Positions 1 to 6,516 of a stretch of DNA of 52,725 nucleotides are shown in pieces. The stretch lies in NCBI GenBank assembly GCA_949372955.1, contig CASIAX010000009.1:1-52725 (forward strand), written 5' to 3'. The stretch is from SGZJ01 sp949372955 (GTDB taxonomy: Bacteria; Bacteroidota; Bacteroidia; Flavobacteriales; Flavobacteriaceae). The notes below the pieces were generated by a model. It was given only the letters and a program-made list of their open reading frames with translations, searched no databases and was not told the DNA's origin. Positions within the stretch are counted from its first letter, which is position 1; every line of letters starts with the position of its first letter. Made by a program: the position numbers and the translations under genes.

Positions 1-163
1 CACTATGTTAAGTCCAGCAGAGACCTCTCATCACCTTTTATCAGAAAAAGACAGGATTAGTCAGGGTATAACAGATAGATTGATTAGGTTTTCTGTAGGG
101 ATCGAGAATAAAAAAGATATTATTGGAGATATCGAAAATGCAATTAATCTTTCAATTAAATAA
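1..163 (+). CDS. C-terminus of a PLP-dependent transsulfuration enzyme (cystathionine gamma-synthase / methionine gamma-lyase family), partial
   Basis: The gene enters from the left edge and only about 53 codons remain, read from position 2 to the TAA at 161-163. The visible tail has an SPAETSHH stretch, then LIRFSVGIE, then a short acidic helix (DIIGDIENAI). This is the usual C-terminal strand-helix ending of the Cys/Met-metabolism PLP enzymes, which act in the cytoplasm on cystathionine, O-acyl-homoserine or methionine. The catalytic lysine lies outside the window, so the exact reaction cannot be decided. bshB1 starts 5 nt after the stop, which suggests co-transcription. Confidence 0.75.
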   Translation, partial: TMLSPAETSHHLLSEKDRISQGITDRLIRFSVGIENKKDIIGDIENAINLSIK

Positions 164-168
164 CTAAT

Positions 169-891
169 ATGAAATTAGACATACTAGCAATAGGAGCCCA
201 TCCAGATGACGTAGAATTAGGTTGTTCTGGCACCTTGGCAAAGGAAATACATAATGGAAAATCTGTTGGTATTTTAGATTTAACAAGAGGTGAACTAGGC
301 ACTAGAGGTAGTGCTGATATCCGTGATAAAGAATCTTTAAAAGCTTCAAAAATATTAAATATTAAAGTGAGAGAAAACTTGTCTTTTGCCGATGGTTTTT
401 TCGCTAATGATAAATCACATCAATTAGAAATTATTAAGATTATTAGAAAATACAAGCCAGAAGTTGTTTTTTGTAATGCAATTGATGACAGGCATATAGA
501 TCATCCGAAGGCTAGTGAATTAGTTAGCTCTTCCTGCTTTTTAAGTGGCCTTGTTAAAATTGAAACAAGATTAAAGGATTCTTCCATTTTGCAAGAAGCG
601 TGGAGACCTAAATCTGTTTATCATTATATCCAGTGGAAAAACATTAATCCAGATGTATGTGTAGATATATCTGATTTTATTTCTGTTAAAATTAATGCTG
701 TAAAAGCATATAGTTCTCAGTTTTATAAAAAAGGAGATGACTCTAAAAGTACTCCTATTTCAACACAAAACTTTATTGATAGTATTGAGTATAGGGCCAA
801 GGATTTGGGTCGTTTATGTGGGGTTGAATATGCTGAAGGTTTTACAGTTGAGAGAGCCCCTTTAATTAATTCTGTTTTTGACTTAAAATAA
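169..891 (+). CDS. bshB1: Bacillithiol biosynthesis deacetylase BshB1
   Basis: A 240-residue cytoplasmic zinc deacetylase of the PIG-L/LmbE family. In bacillithiol synthesis BshB removes the acetyl group from GlcNAc-malate before cysteine is added by BshC. The sequence shows the family N-terminal metal motif AHPDDVELG (about residues 10-18), the LTRGELGTRG loop (about 38-47), and a DDRHIDHPKA segment (about 107-116) carrying further metal/catalytic histidines. The length fits BshB1 (about 235-240 residues). The ATG at 169 follows the preceding stop by 5 nt. No signal peptide is seen, as expected. Confidence is high because the motif order is diagnostic for BshB1 within PIG-L proteins. Confidence 0.93.
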   Translation: MKLDILAIGAHPDDVELGCSGTLAKEIHNGKSVGILDLTRGELGTRGSADIRDKESLKASKILNIKVRENLSFADGFFANDKSHQLEIIKIIRKYKPEVVFCNAIDDRHIDHPKASELVSSSCFLSGLVKIETRLKDSSILQEAWRPKSVYHYIQWKNINPDVCVDISDFISVKINAVKAYSSQFYKKGDDSKSTPISTQNFIDSIEYRAKDLGRLCGVEYAEGFTVERAPLINSVFDLK

Positions 892-903
892 TTTTTAAAA
901 ATC

Positions 904-934
904 TTTGTAGGACTTAACAAAAGATTTACATTTG
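904..934 (+). promoter_or_regulatory. Bacteroidota housekeeping promoter for tRNA-His
   Basis: A TTTG at 904-907 and TACATTTG at 927-934 are separated by exactly 19 nt. This matches the Bacteroidota -33 (TTTG) and -7 (TAnnTTTG) elements. The expected transcription start is around 940, a few nucleotides before the tRNA at 949. It is the best promoter match I found in the window. Confidence 0.65.
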
Positions 935-948
935 CACTCGTTACAAAT

Positions 949-1023
949 GGTGGTTGTAGCTCAGTTGGTTAGAGCATTGGTTTGTGGTATCAAGGGTCGC
1001 CGGTTCGAATCCGGTCTTCCACC
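949..1023 (+). tRNA. tRNA-His (anticodon GTG)
   Basis: A cloverleaf can be drawn by hand. The D arm GCTC...GAGC begins at 959. The anticodon stem is TTGGT/ATCAA, and its loop TTGTGGT carries anticodon GTG. The T arm is GCCGG-TTCGAAT-CCGGT. The extra G at 949 (position -1, opposite C73) is the hallmark of tRNA-His. The acceptor stem has two adjacent T-T mismatches (5:68 and 6:67). CCA is not encoded. A matching promoter lies upstream and a strong terminator follows 5 nt later, so it is a single-gene unit. Confidence 0.93.
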
Positions 1024-1027
1024 CATT

Positions 1028-1062
1028 AAAAAAGCCTTTCATTTTATTGAAAGGCTTTTTTT
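1028..1062 (+). terminator. Intrinsic terminator after tRNA-His
   Basis: An 8-bp stem GCCTTTCA/TGAAAGGC (1034-1041 with 1048-1055) has a 6-nt loop and is flanked by an A tract and a T7 tract. The A/T symmetry means it could also work on the minus strand, after the M28 peptidase gene that ends at 1085. Confidence 0.9.
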
Positions 1063-1084
1063 GTTTAAAAATTGTAAACTGCTT

Positions 1085-2632
1085 TTATTTATTCTTAATT
1101 CTTTCTTTTCTGTTTGCTAATTCCCAAGTAGTGTGAAATATTAATTTAGTTCTTTGTTGTAAAAGGTCATACTCAATTTTATCTGCAGTATCCGTTGGTT
1201 TATGGTAATCTACGTGCGTACCACTAAAATAGAAGATTATAGGAATATTGTTTACAGCAAAATTATAATGATCTGATCTGTAATAATAATTATTTTCAAT
1301 ATACCTTCCAGATTCATAAACTTTTCGTTTAGGGTCGTTATACCTGTAATCTAGCACTAGGTTAGAATATTCTTTTGCAGTTTGTTCAGAAACATCATGC
1401 AAGTCTTGAGATATTATATCAGACCCTATTAAGTAAATATAATTTCTATTTTTCTCTTCTCTATTCGGATCGATTCTTCCGATCATATCTATGTTTAAGT
1501 TAGTTACTGTATTTTCTAAGGAGACCAAAGGGTCATGATTTGTGTAATATTCAGAACCTAGTAAGCCTTTTTCTTCTCCAGTCATGTGTAAAAACACAAC
1601 AGATCTTTTAGGTCTATGTCCATCTTTTACAGCTTGTTGAAAAGCTTCTGCAATTTCCATTATAGCCACTGTTCCAGATCCATCATCATCCGCTCCGTTG
1701 TAAATTTCACCATCACTCATGCCTACATGATCTAAATGAGCAGTTATAATTATGTATTCTTCTGGAAATTCTTCTCCTTTAATTATTGCTGCTACATTTT
1801 CAGAGTTTACTTTTTCTTCGTTTAGTTGAAGACTAATACTTATTTTAGTTTTTATTTTTTTTGAAATGGCTGAATCTATTTCTTCTTTTAAAATCTCTTT
1901 AGCTAATTTATTACCTATTAGAAAGCCATGAACATCAGATTTTTTATCATCAACATCTAAAGCTAGTCTTCCAGGGTCATTAGTTATGTTTTCATACCTC
2001 CTAGCATACCTTGTAAGCATGGCTTCGTCAACATATAAAAAAGCAAGTGCTCCATTTTTAAGAGCGATATTTTTCTTAAGTGTAAACTGACCTCTTTTTG
2101 ACCATTTTGATTCTTTATTGTTTTTATTTATAACAAAGTTACCTTCCTTATCTTTTGGTTCACCCTTTAATGCAATTACAATTTTGTTTTTCACTTTCAA
2201 TCCATTGTAATCATTGTAAATAGAATCATTAATTCCAAATTTTACAAAAACCACATTCTTTAGATCTATATTTAAATCCTTTCCACTGGACGATAGTGAA
2301 ATAAAATCAACATAGTTTTTAAAACTTTTTCCATTAACAACCATATTTATTTCTGGTATTTTTACATTTTTTAATGGAACATTTTGAAAATAGGAGTCGC
2401 TAATTAATGACTCAATACCATTATTTATATAATGGTTTTTTAGGTATTCTACAGCAATTTTTTGACCTTCTTTTCCAGTTTCTCTACCTTGAAAATCATC
2501 AGAAGAGTATGTGTATAATTTATCTTTTAATTCATCTAACGTTATGCTGTTTGCATAATCCTTTGGATTTTGAGCATGAATATTAAAGACGCTGAAAAAG
2601 ATAACGAATAATATGAGCAAATATCTAGTCAT
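1085..2632 (-). CDS. Secreted M28-family zinc metallopeptidase (aminopeptidase-like)
   Basis: A 515-residue exported peptidase; M28 enzymes are di-zinc amino- or carboxypeptidases. Residues 1-20 form a signal peptide ending in HAQ. Residues about 105-280 form a PA-like insertion, and the M28 catalytic domain follows. The zinc and catalytic residues are visible in order: H299 and D301 (TAHLDHVG), D315 (GADDDGSG), E353/E354 (TGEEKGLLG), D382 (NIDMIGR) and H477 (DYHKPTD). The order and spacing are intact, so the enzyme should be active. It points away from the NTF2-like gene that follows and shares no operon with it. The natural substrate cannot be told from the sequence. Confidence 0.9.
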   Translation of the reverse strand: MTRYLLILFVIFFSVFNIHAQNPKDYANSITLDELKDKLYTYSSDDFQGRETGKEGQKIAVEYLKNHYINNGIESLISDSYFQNVPLKNVKIPEINMVVNGKSFKNYVDFISLSSSGKDLNIDLKNVVFVKFGINDSIYNDYNGLKVKNKIVIALKGEPKDKEGNFVINKNNKESKWSKRGQFTLKKNIALKNGALAFLYVDEAMLTRYARRYENITNDPGRLALDVDDKKSDVHGFLIGNKLAKEILKEEIDSAISKKIKTKISISLQLNEEKVNSENVAAIIKGEEFPEEYIIITAHLDHVGMSDGEIYNGADDDGSGTVAIMEIAEAFQQAVKDGHRPKRSVVFLHMTGEEKGLLGSEYYTNHDPLVSLENTVTNLNIDMIGRIDPNREEKNRNYIYLIGSDIISQDLHDVSEQTAKEYSNLVLDYRYNDPKRKVYESGRYIENNYYYRSDHYNFAVNNIPIIFYFSGTHVDYHKPTDTADKIEYDLLQQRTKLIFHTTWELANRKERIKNK

Positions 2633-2718
2633 AAGTTGTGTTTTGAGTTAGGGTAAATTTTATTTTAAAGATAACTTTTTTTTGTGTAATTTTATTTTAA
2701 ACATATAAATTTAAAAAG

Positions 2719-3244
2719 ATGAATAAATTATTAAAATACATTAACAATTTTATTGCTATTTGTAACTACTATTTTTGCTTGTAACTTCTCAGTTGGAAAT
2801 GACCATAGTGATGCTAGTGACACTGTAGATCAAGAAAAAGTTAAGTCTGAAGTAAAAGAGTTTATCGCTAGTAGTTTTAATTTTTATCAAACCGGTAGTA
2901 TTGAGGATGCAAAATCTGTTTTTTCAAGTGATGCTATTTTAATAGGTACTGATGCTGCCGAATACTATACAGGATGGGAAGAGATTGAGCCTTCAATCAA
3001 AGCCCAAATAGCTGTTATAAAGAATGCTAAATTTGACACAAGAAACCTCCAAATCACATTAAGTTCAGATGGAGAAATGGCATCTTACGCATCGGTTGTT
3101 GACTTTTCTTTTACTGTAGGTGGAGAAAATTCGACTATAAATAATGTAAGAAATAGTGGTACTCTAAAGAAAATTGATGGTAAATGGGTGATTTCTCAAG
3201 TTCATTGGTCTTTAGGTTTGTCTGGTCAAGCTGTAGAATATTAA
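2719..3244 (+). CDS. NTF2-like (SnoaL/DUF4440-type) lipoprotein with a 1-nt frameshift in the signal peptide
   Basis: The readable frame runs to the TAA at 3242-3244. It begins in mid-signal-peptide and would need the TTG at 2753 as a start, giving 163 residues. An ATG at 2719 is in another frame. Removing one A from the A4 run at 2733-2736 joins them into a normal lipoprotein leader: MNKLL, then a hydrophobic stretch, then TIFAC. The mature part is one NTF2/SnoaL-like cone-shaped domain of about 130 residues, with an initial amphipathic helix (EVKEFIASSF) and the final strand WVISQVHWS. Proteins of this type bind small molecules or act as enzymes; no function can be assigned. It is followed 20 nt later by a similar gene. 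The indel may be a real mutation or a base-calling error. Confidence 0.75.
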
Positions 3245-3264
3245 TACTAACTAAATATATAAAC

Positions 3265-3765
3265 ATGAAAAAAATAATTTTAATTTTTGCAGTTATATTA
3301 ACTGCTTGTAATCCTACGGTCAAAGAAGAAGTAGGAGCTGGATTTTTCGCACCACAACCAGGAGAAAAATTTGTTGTAGGTAGTGATGAAATAACGGATA
3401 CTTGGAAAAAGTATATCGATGCCCATAATAATAGAGATATGGAAACAATATTATCAATGGAATCCGACTCATTATTAATTGTAGATCCTACTGGTACTAG
3501 AATCTCAGGAAAAGTTGCACACAAAAATGCTTTGATTGGATGGTTTGAAGCGGAAAACCCAAAATGGGATATGTACTGGGCGATGCCTTATAAAGGAGTT
3601 CCAGGTGGAGCAGAATGGATAATAGCAGGTCATACTGTAAAAACTAATTCTGGTGGTAAAATTATAGAACAAAACCATATGATTGATGCAGAAATTAAAG
3701 ATGGAAAGATTCAGCAGTTTTATGTGTATTCTCAAGATATTCCAGCAGAAGAAACAGCTCAATAA
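3265..3765 (+). CDS. NTF2-like lipoprotein
   Basis: A 166-residue lipoprotein. I chose the ATG at 3265 because it gives a clean lipoprotein leader (MKKIILIFAVILTAC, lipid Cys 15). The longer in-frame start at 3184 would lie inside the upstream gene. The mature domain is an NTF2/SnoaL-type fold of about 120 residues, with the segment WKKYIDAHNNRD and C-terminal strands ending in QFYVYSQ. It lies 20 nt downstream of another NTF2-like lipoprotein, and a bidirectional terminator separates it from a third, convergent one. Function unknown. It is probably held at the periplasmic or outer-membrane face. Confidence 0.85.
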   Translation: MKKIILIFAVILTACNPTVKEEVGAGFFAPQPGEKFVVGSDEITDTWKKYIDAHNNRDMETILSMESDSLLIVDPTGTRISGKVAHKNALIGWFEAENPKWDMYWAMPYKGVPGGAEWIIAGHTVKTNSGGKIIEQNHMIDAEIKDGKIQQFYVYSQDIPAEETAQ

Positions 3766-3780
3766 TAATTTTTTAGCCAT

Positions 3781-3813
3781 AAAAAAAGCATTCTAATTTT
3801 AGAATGCTTTTTT
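3781..3813. terminator. Bidirectional terminator between convergent lipoprotein genes
   Basis: The stem GCATTCTA/TAGAATGC (3788-3795 with 3800-3807) is flanked by seven A on one side and six T on the other. It can therefore end transcription from either strand. It lies between the stops at 3765 (+) and 3837 (-). Confidence 0.85.
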
Positions 3814-3836
3814 ATTATTAGTAAGTAATTTAATTC

Positions 3837-4361
3837 TTATTCTATCTCTTGACCAAGAGCTAGTTCTGCCATCATTTCTTGCGTATCATAATTGTGATAT
3901 TCTTCAATTATTTTCCCATCATTACCCCATTTAAAACCAATGTGAGCTGGAAGAACAATTGTTTTACCCGTTACTTTACCTGTAGCATTCCAATCAAACC
4001 AAGATTGCGTTATTGTATTAGATGGGTATTCTCCCATTGCTGGATAAGTTATGGTTTGTACCCAAACTCCAAGATCTTCTCCATCTTCTTCACCAAAAGT
4101 CATTAGAATAGGGTCAAAGCCTGCATGTTGAGCTTCTAATAATCCAACAAATTCATCAAGACTTATTGGTTGCTTTGAGTTTAAAAAAACCTTAATATCA
4201 GGTGACCAAAGCTCTTTTAAGCCATCCATGTCATTGTTTAAGTAATTTTGAAAATGCGCTCTAATGGCATTTGAATTGTCATCATCAAAAGTAACAACAA
4301 CATCATTGTTTGTACAACTCATTGTAAAGCATACAAGAATTAGTAAAATTATTTTTTTCAT
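3837..4361 (-). CDS. NTF2-like lipoprotein (third of a cluster)
   Basis: A 174-residue lipoprotein with leader MKKIILLILVCFTMSC (lipid Cys 16). The mature part looks like an NTF2/SnoaL domain: an early helix (IRAHFQNYLNNDMDGLKELW), then strands with WVQTITYP and a terminal GKIIEEYHNYD segment. It is convergent to the two similar lipoproteins on the plus strand. The three share fold and export type but little obvious sequence, which suggests old duplication or parallel recruitment. No catalytic role is assigned. Confidence 0.82.
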   Translation of the reverse strand: MKKIILLILVCFTMSCTNNDVVVTFDDDNSNAIRAHFQNYLNNDMDGLKELWSPDIKVFLNSKQPISLDEFVGLLEAQHAGFDPILMTFGEEDGEDLGVWVQTITYPAMGEYPSNTITQSWFDWNATGKVTGKTIVLPAHIGFKWGNDGKIIEEYHNYDTQEMMAELALGQEIE

Positions 4362-4412
4362 TTTTTTTTAATTATAGTTATATATTAAAATTATAGATAA
4401 AAAATCAAAAAA

Positions 4413-5138
4413 TTAAAATTTTTTATAAACTTCTTCAAACGGAACTCTAAAACGTTTGTTGTAAATACCTTTTTCAGATCTTATCCCACAGCCAACAACC
4501 ATATTGATTTCTGATCCACTAGGTAAGTTTAATATTTTTTTAATCCTGAGAGTATCCGTTCCTTCCATAGGGCAGGTGTCGTAATCAATAGAAGCCATAC
4601 TTAACATAAAGTTTTGAGCAGCAAGTGCAATACTTTTATGAGCTACGATTCTAGAATCACTTAACCTAGCTTGTCTGTATATTGGTCTAAATAGTCCAAC
4701 TATTTGAAAAATAAAATATCTGATGTATCCTAATATTCCAAAAAAACTAGTGTATAGAGTTGGAACTAATGATTTATAATAAAAAAGCACAGTTTTTTTT
4801 CTTTTCTCAGTATTAACTTTAGGATTTTCATCAAAAGATTTAATTAAAAAATCAATATTAGATTTAGCTCTGGATTTCCATAAATCTTTTCTAGTTACAA
4901 AAACCACTAATTGATTAGCTGTTTTTGCAGCATTTTGATTCATGCAAGCAGGGAATAATTTTTTCATTATCTCTTTATCCACAATATGAAAAAACTCCCA
5001 TAGCTGCAAATTACTACTGTTAGGGGCTAAGCTTGCGTTGAGAAGACATTTTTTAACTTTATCTATATCTAGATCAATATCTTTAAATATTCGTACAGAT
5101 CTTCTATATTCTATTGCATCAGAAACTGTTTTTTCCAT
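4413..5138 (-). CDS. Nitroreductase-family flavoprotein
   Basis: A 241-residue cytoplasmic protein of the FMN-dependent nitroreductase family. The N-terminal AIEYRRSVRIFKD motif (about residues 8-20) is the typical FMN-phosphate-binding start, and LAPNSSNLQLWEF (about 37-49) is the next conserved FMN segment. SIALAAQNFMLSM and a C-terminal VGCGIRSEKG follow. Such enzymes reduce nitro groups, quinones or other acceptors with NAD(P)H; the substrate is not predictable here. A hydrophobic segment near residues 125-150 is unusual for a fully soluble member. It follows the membrane-protein gene by 2 nt, so the two are an operon. Confidence 0.85.
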   Translation of the reverse strand: MEKTVSDAIEYRRSVRIFKDIDLDIDKVKKCLLNASLAPNSSNLQLWEFFHIVDKEIMKKLFPACMNQNAAKTANQLVVFVTRKDLWKSRAKSNIDFLIKSFDENPKVNTEKRKKTVLFYYKSLVPTLYTSFFGILGYIRYFIFQIVGLFRPIYRQARLSDSRIVAHKSIALAAQNFMLSMASIDYDTCPMEGTDTLRIKKILNLPSGSEINMVVGCGIRSEKGIYNKRFRVPFEEVYKKF

Positions 5139-5140
5139 TT

Positions 5141-5833
5141 TTATTTTTTTGATGGTATTAATTTAACTAACATCATTAAAGTGTAGGCTGATAGTCCGAT
5201 AAGTAACATAATTAAAAAATAATAAGGCCACTCAGGCATTAGTTTTGTAAAAGTAACTCCAGGAGGTTTACTTTGAGTAAACATATAATTACTATCGATT
5301 GTATAGTTTAATAAAATCATTATGGTCACAAGCAAAGTTGTCCATCTTACGGTGCTGAAATAATCCTTCCAACTTGGTCTATATCCATCTATGATTAGTG
5401 CAGCAACAACAATAAAAATTAATCCGTGCGCTATAAAGTAATGTATAAAAGTATACACCATAGCACCATCTTCTAGATTAGTATTTATAAATGCAAAGAA
5501 AGATCCTCCAAAACCTGCAAAAAAGAGCCAATTTTTTAAATCTCTATTGTTTTTGTTGTAATTGTATATAGGTATAATTAATGCCGACACATAGCACATC
5601 TCAAGTGGGAGGGATTCCTTTAGTGACCATGAATCAAAATAAATTAATAGAAGCTGAAATAGAATTTCATTTAAAATCACAATTAATGAAATTACAGCTA
5701 ATAGTTTAGATTTTTTTTCTTTGTTAGATATGGCATAAATATATATTAAAATAGAACCTATAATTACGCTGAAAAATGTAAATACTAAATGTTGGTATGG
5801 TAAATTTTTTATTATGTCAAACACTTCATTCAT
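5141..5833 (-). CDS. TIGR02206-family (YwaF-like) integral membrane protein
   Basis: A 230-residue protein with about six or seven hydrophobic segments and charged loops. LPLEMCYVSALIIPIY and the HYFIAHGLIFIVVAAL segment are typical of the TIGR02206/YwaF family, whose function is unknown. It sits in the inner membrane. It is the first gene of a two-gene minus-strand unit with the nitroreductase (2-nt gap), so the two may work together, although nothing shows how. The intergenic region from 5834 to 6043 separates it from a divergent gene. Confidence 0.78.
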   Translation of the reverse strand: MNEVFDIIKNLPYQHLVFTFFSVIIGSILIYIYAISNKEKKSKLLAVISLIVILNEILFQLLLIYFDSWSLKESLPLEMCYVSALIIPIYNYNKNNRDLKNWLFFAGFGGSFFAFINTNLEDGAMVYTFIHYFIAHGLIFIVVAALIIDGYRPSWKDYFSTVRWTTLLVTIMILLNYTIDSNYMFTQSKPPGVTFTKLMPEWPYYFLIMLLIGLSAYTLMMLVKLIPSKK

Positions 5834-6043
5834 TAATATCTACAATTTGATGTAAATATAGCAATATATTTAGTTTTTATTTATTGATTTAAATAACATG
5901 AAAAATAGGTTATTTACTTCTGTTAGTTTTTTATTATTTATATAAAAAGCCTCAAATATTACATTTAACACAATATTATGTTTGAATATGTTGTTATATG
6001 TTGTATTTTGGTAAGTTCAAATTAACTAATAAAAAAACAAATT

Positions 6044-6388
6044 ATGAAAAAAATTACTCAAAAATTAACTAAATCTATTTGGCAAAGCGGTCTTTTCGCT
6101 ATGGCATTTTTATTTAGTTTAACAATTAACTCTCAAGATCTTGCTTTGCAAGGATTGATTGATTTTGACTTCCAAGGCTGGAGAATGATGGTAAAGCCAT
6201 CCATGTTAGTTGCTAACGATATTGCAGACTTAAGTCTTTATGGAATTGGCGTTGCAAATAATGGAGAAGGAACTGATGGTATAGAATATACTTTTCCTGC
6301 TGTTTCAGTGTCTGCAGGTGATCACATTATGGTAGCTAGAAATCCTGCTGATATGGCCGCTTACTTAGGCGCTACTGAAGTAACATAA
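6044..6388 (+). pseudogene. 5' fragment of a broken T9SS-sorted mosaic protein (signal peptide and start of a lamin-tail-like domain)
   Basis: 114 codons run to an in-frame TAA at 6386-6388. Residues 1-30 are a signal peptide almost the same as that of the intact paralog at 12195 (MKKITQ..LT, FLFSLTIN). The next part resembles a lamin-tail/LTD-type beta domain seen in flavobacterial secreted proteins (SLYGIGVANNGEGTDG, then GDHIMVARNP). The domain clearly continues past the stop: the same frame gives FSYYVESVQNGDDAIELY, and a +1 shift then gives MNGAVIETFGDIE. A second TAA (6498-6500) and another +1 shift near 6534 follow before the frame of the 3' fragment is reached. Four lesions in about 150 nt make this a pseudogene unless the sequence here is wrong. 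Confidence 0.75.
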
Positions 6389-6516
6389 TTTAGCTATTAC
6401 GTGGAATCTGTCCAAAATGGAGATGACGCTATTGAATTATATTATGAATGGTGCAGTAATTGAAACATTTGGTGATATTGAATTGACGGATGGTCAGTAA
6501 ACTTGGGAATATATGA

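Noticed and set aside
932..1120. Open frame across the tRNA-His gene and its terminator
   Set aside because: It reads through a well-formed tRNA and a hairpin; it has no family resemblance and is chance.
3184..3264. Longer start for the second NTF2-like lipoprotein
   Set aside because: It overlaps the upstream gene and would bury the lipobox leader.
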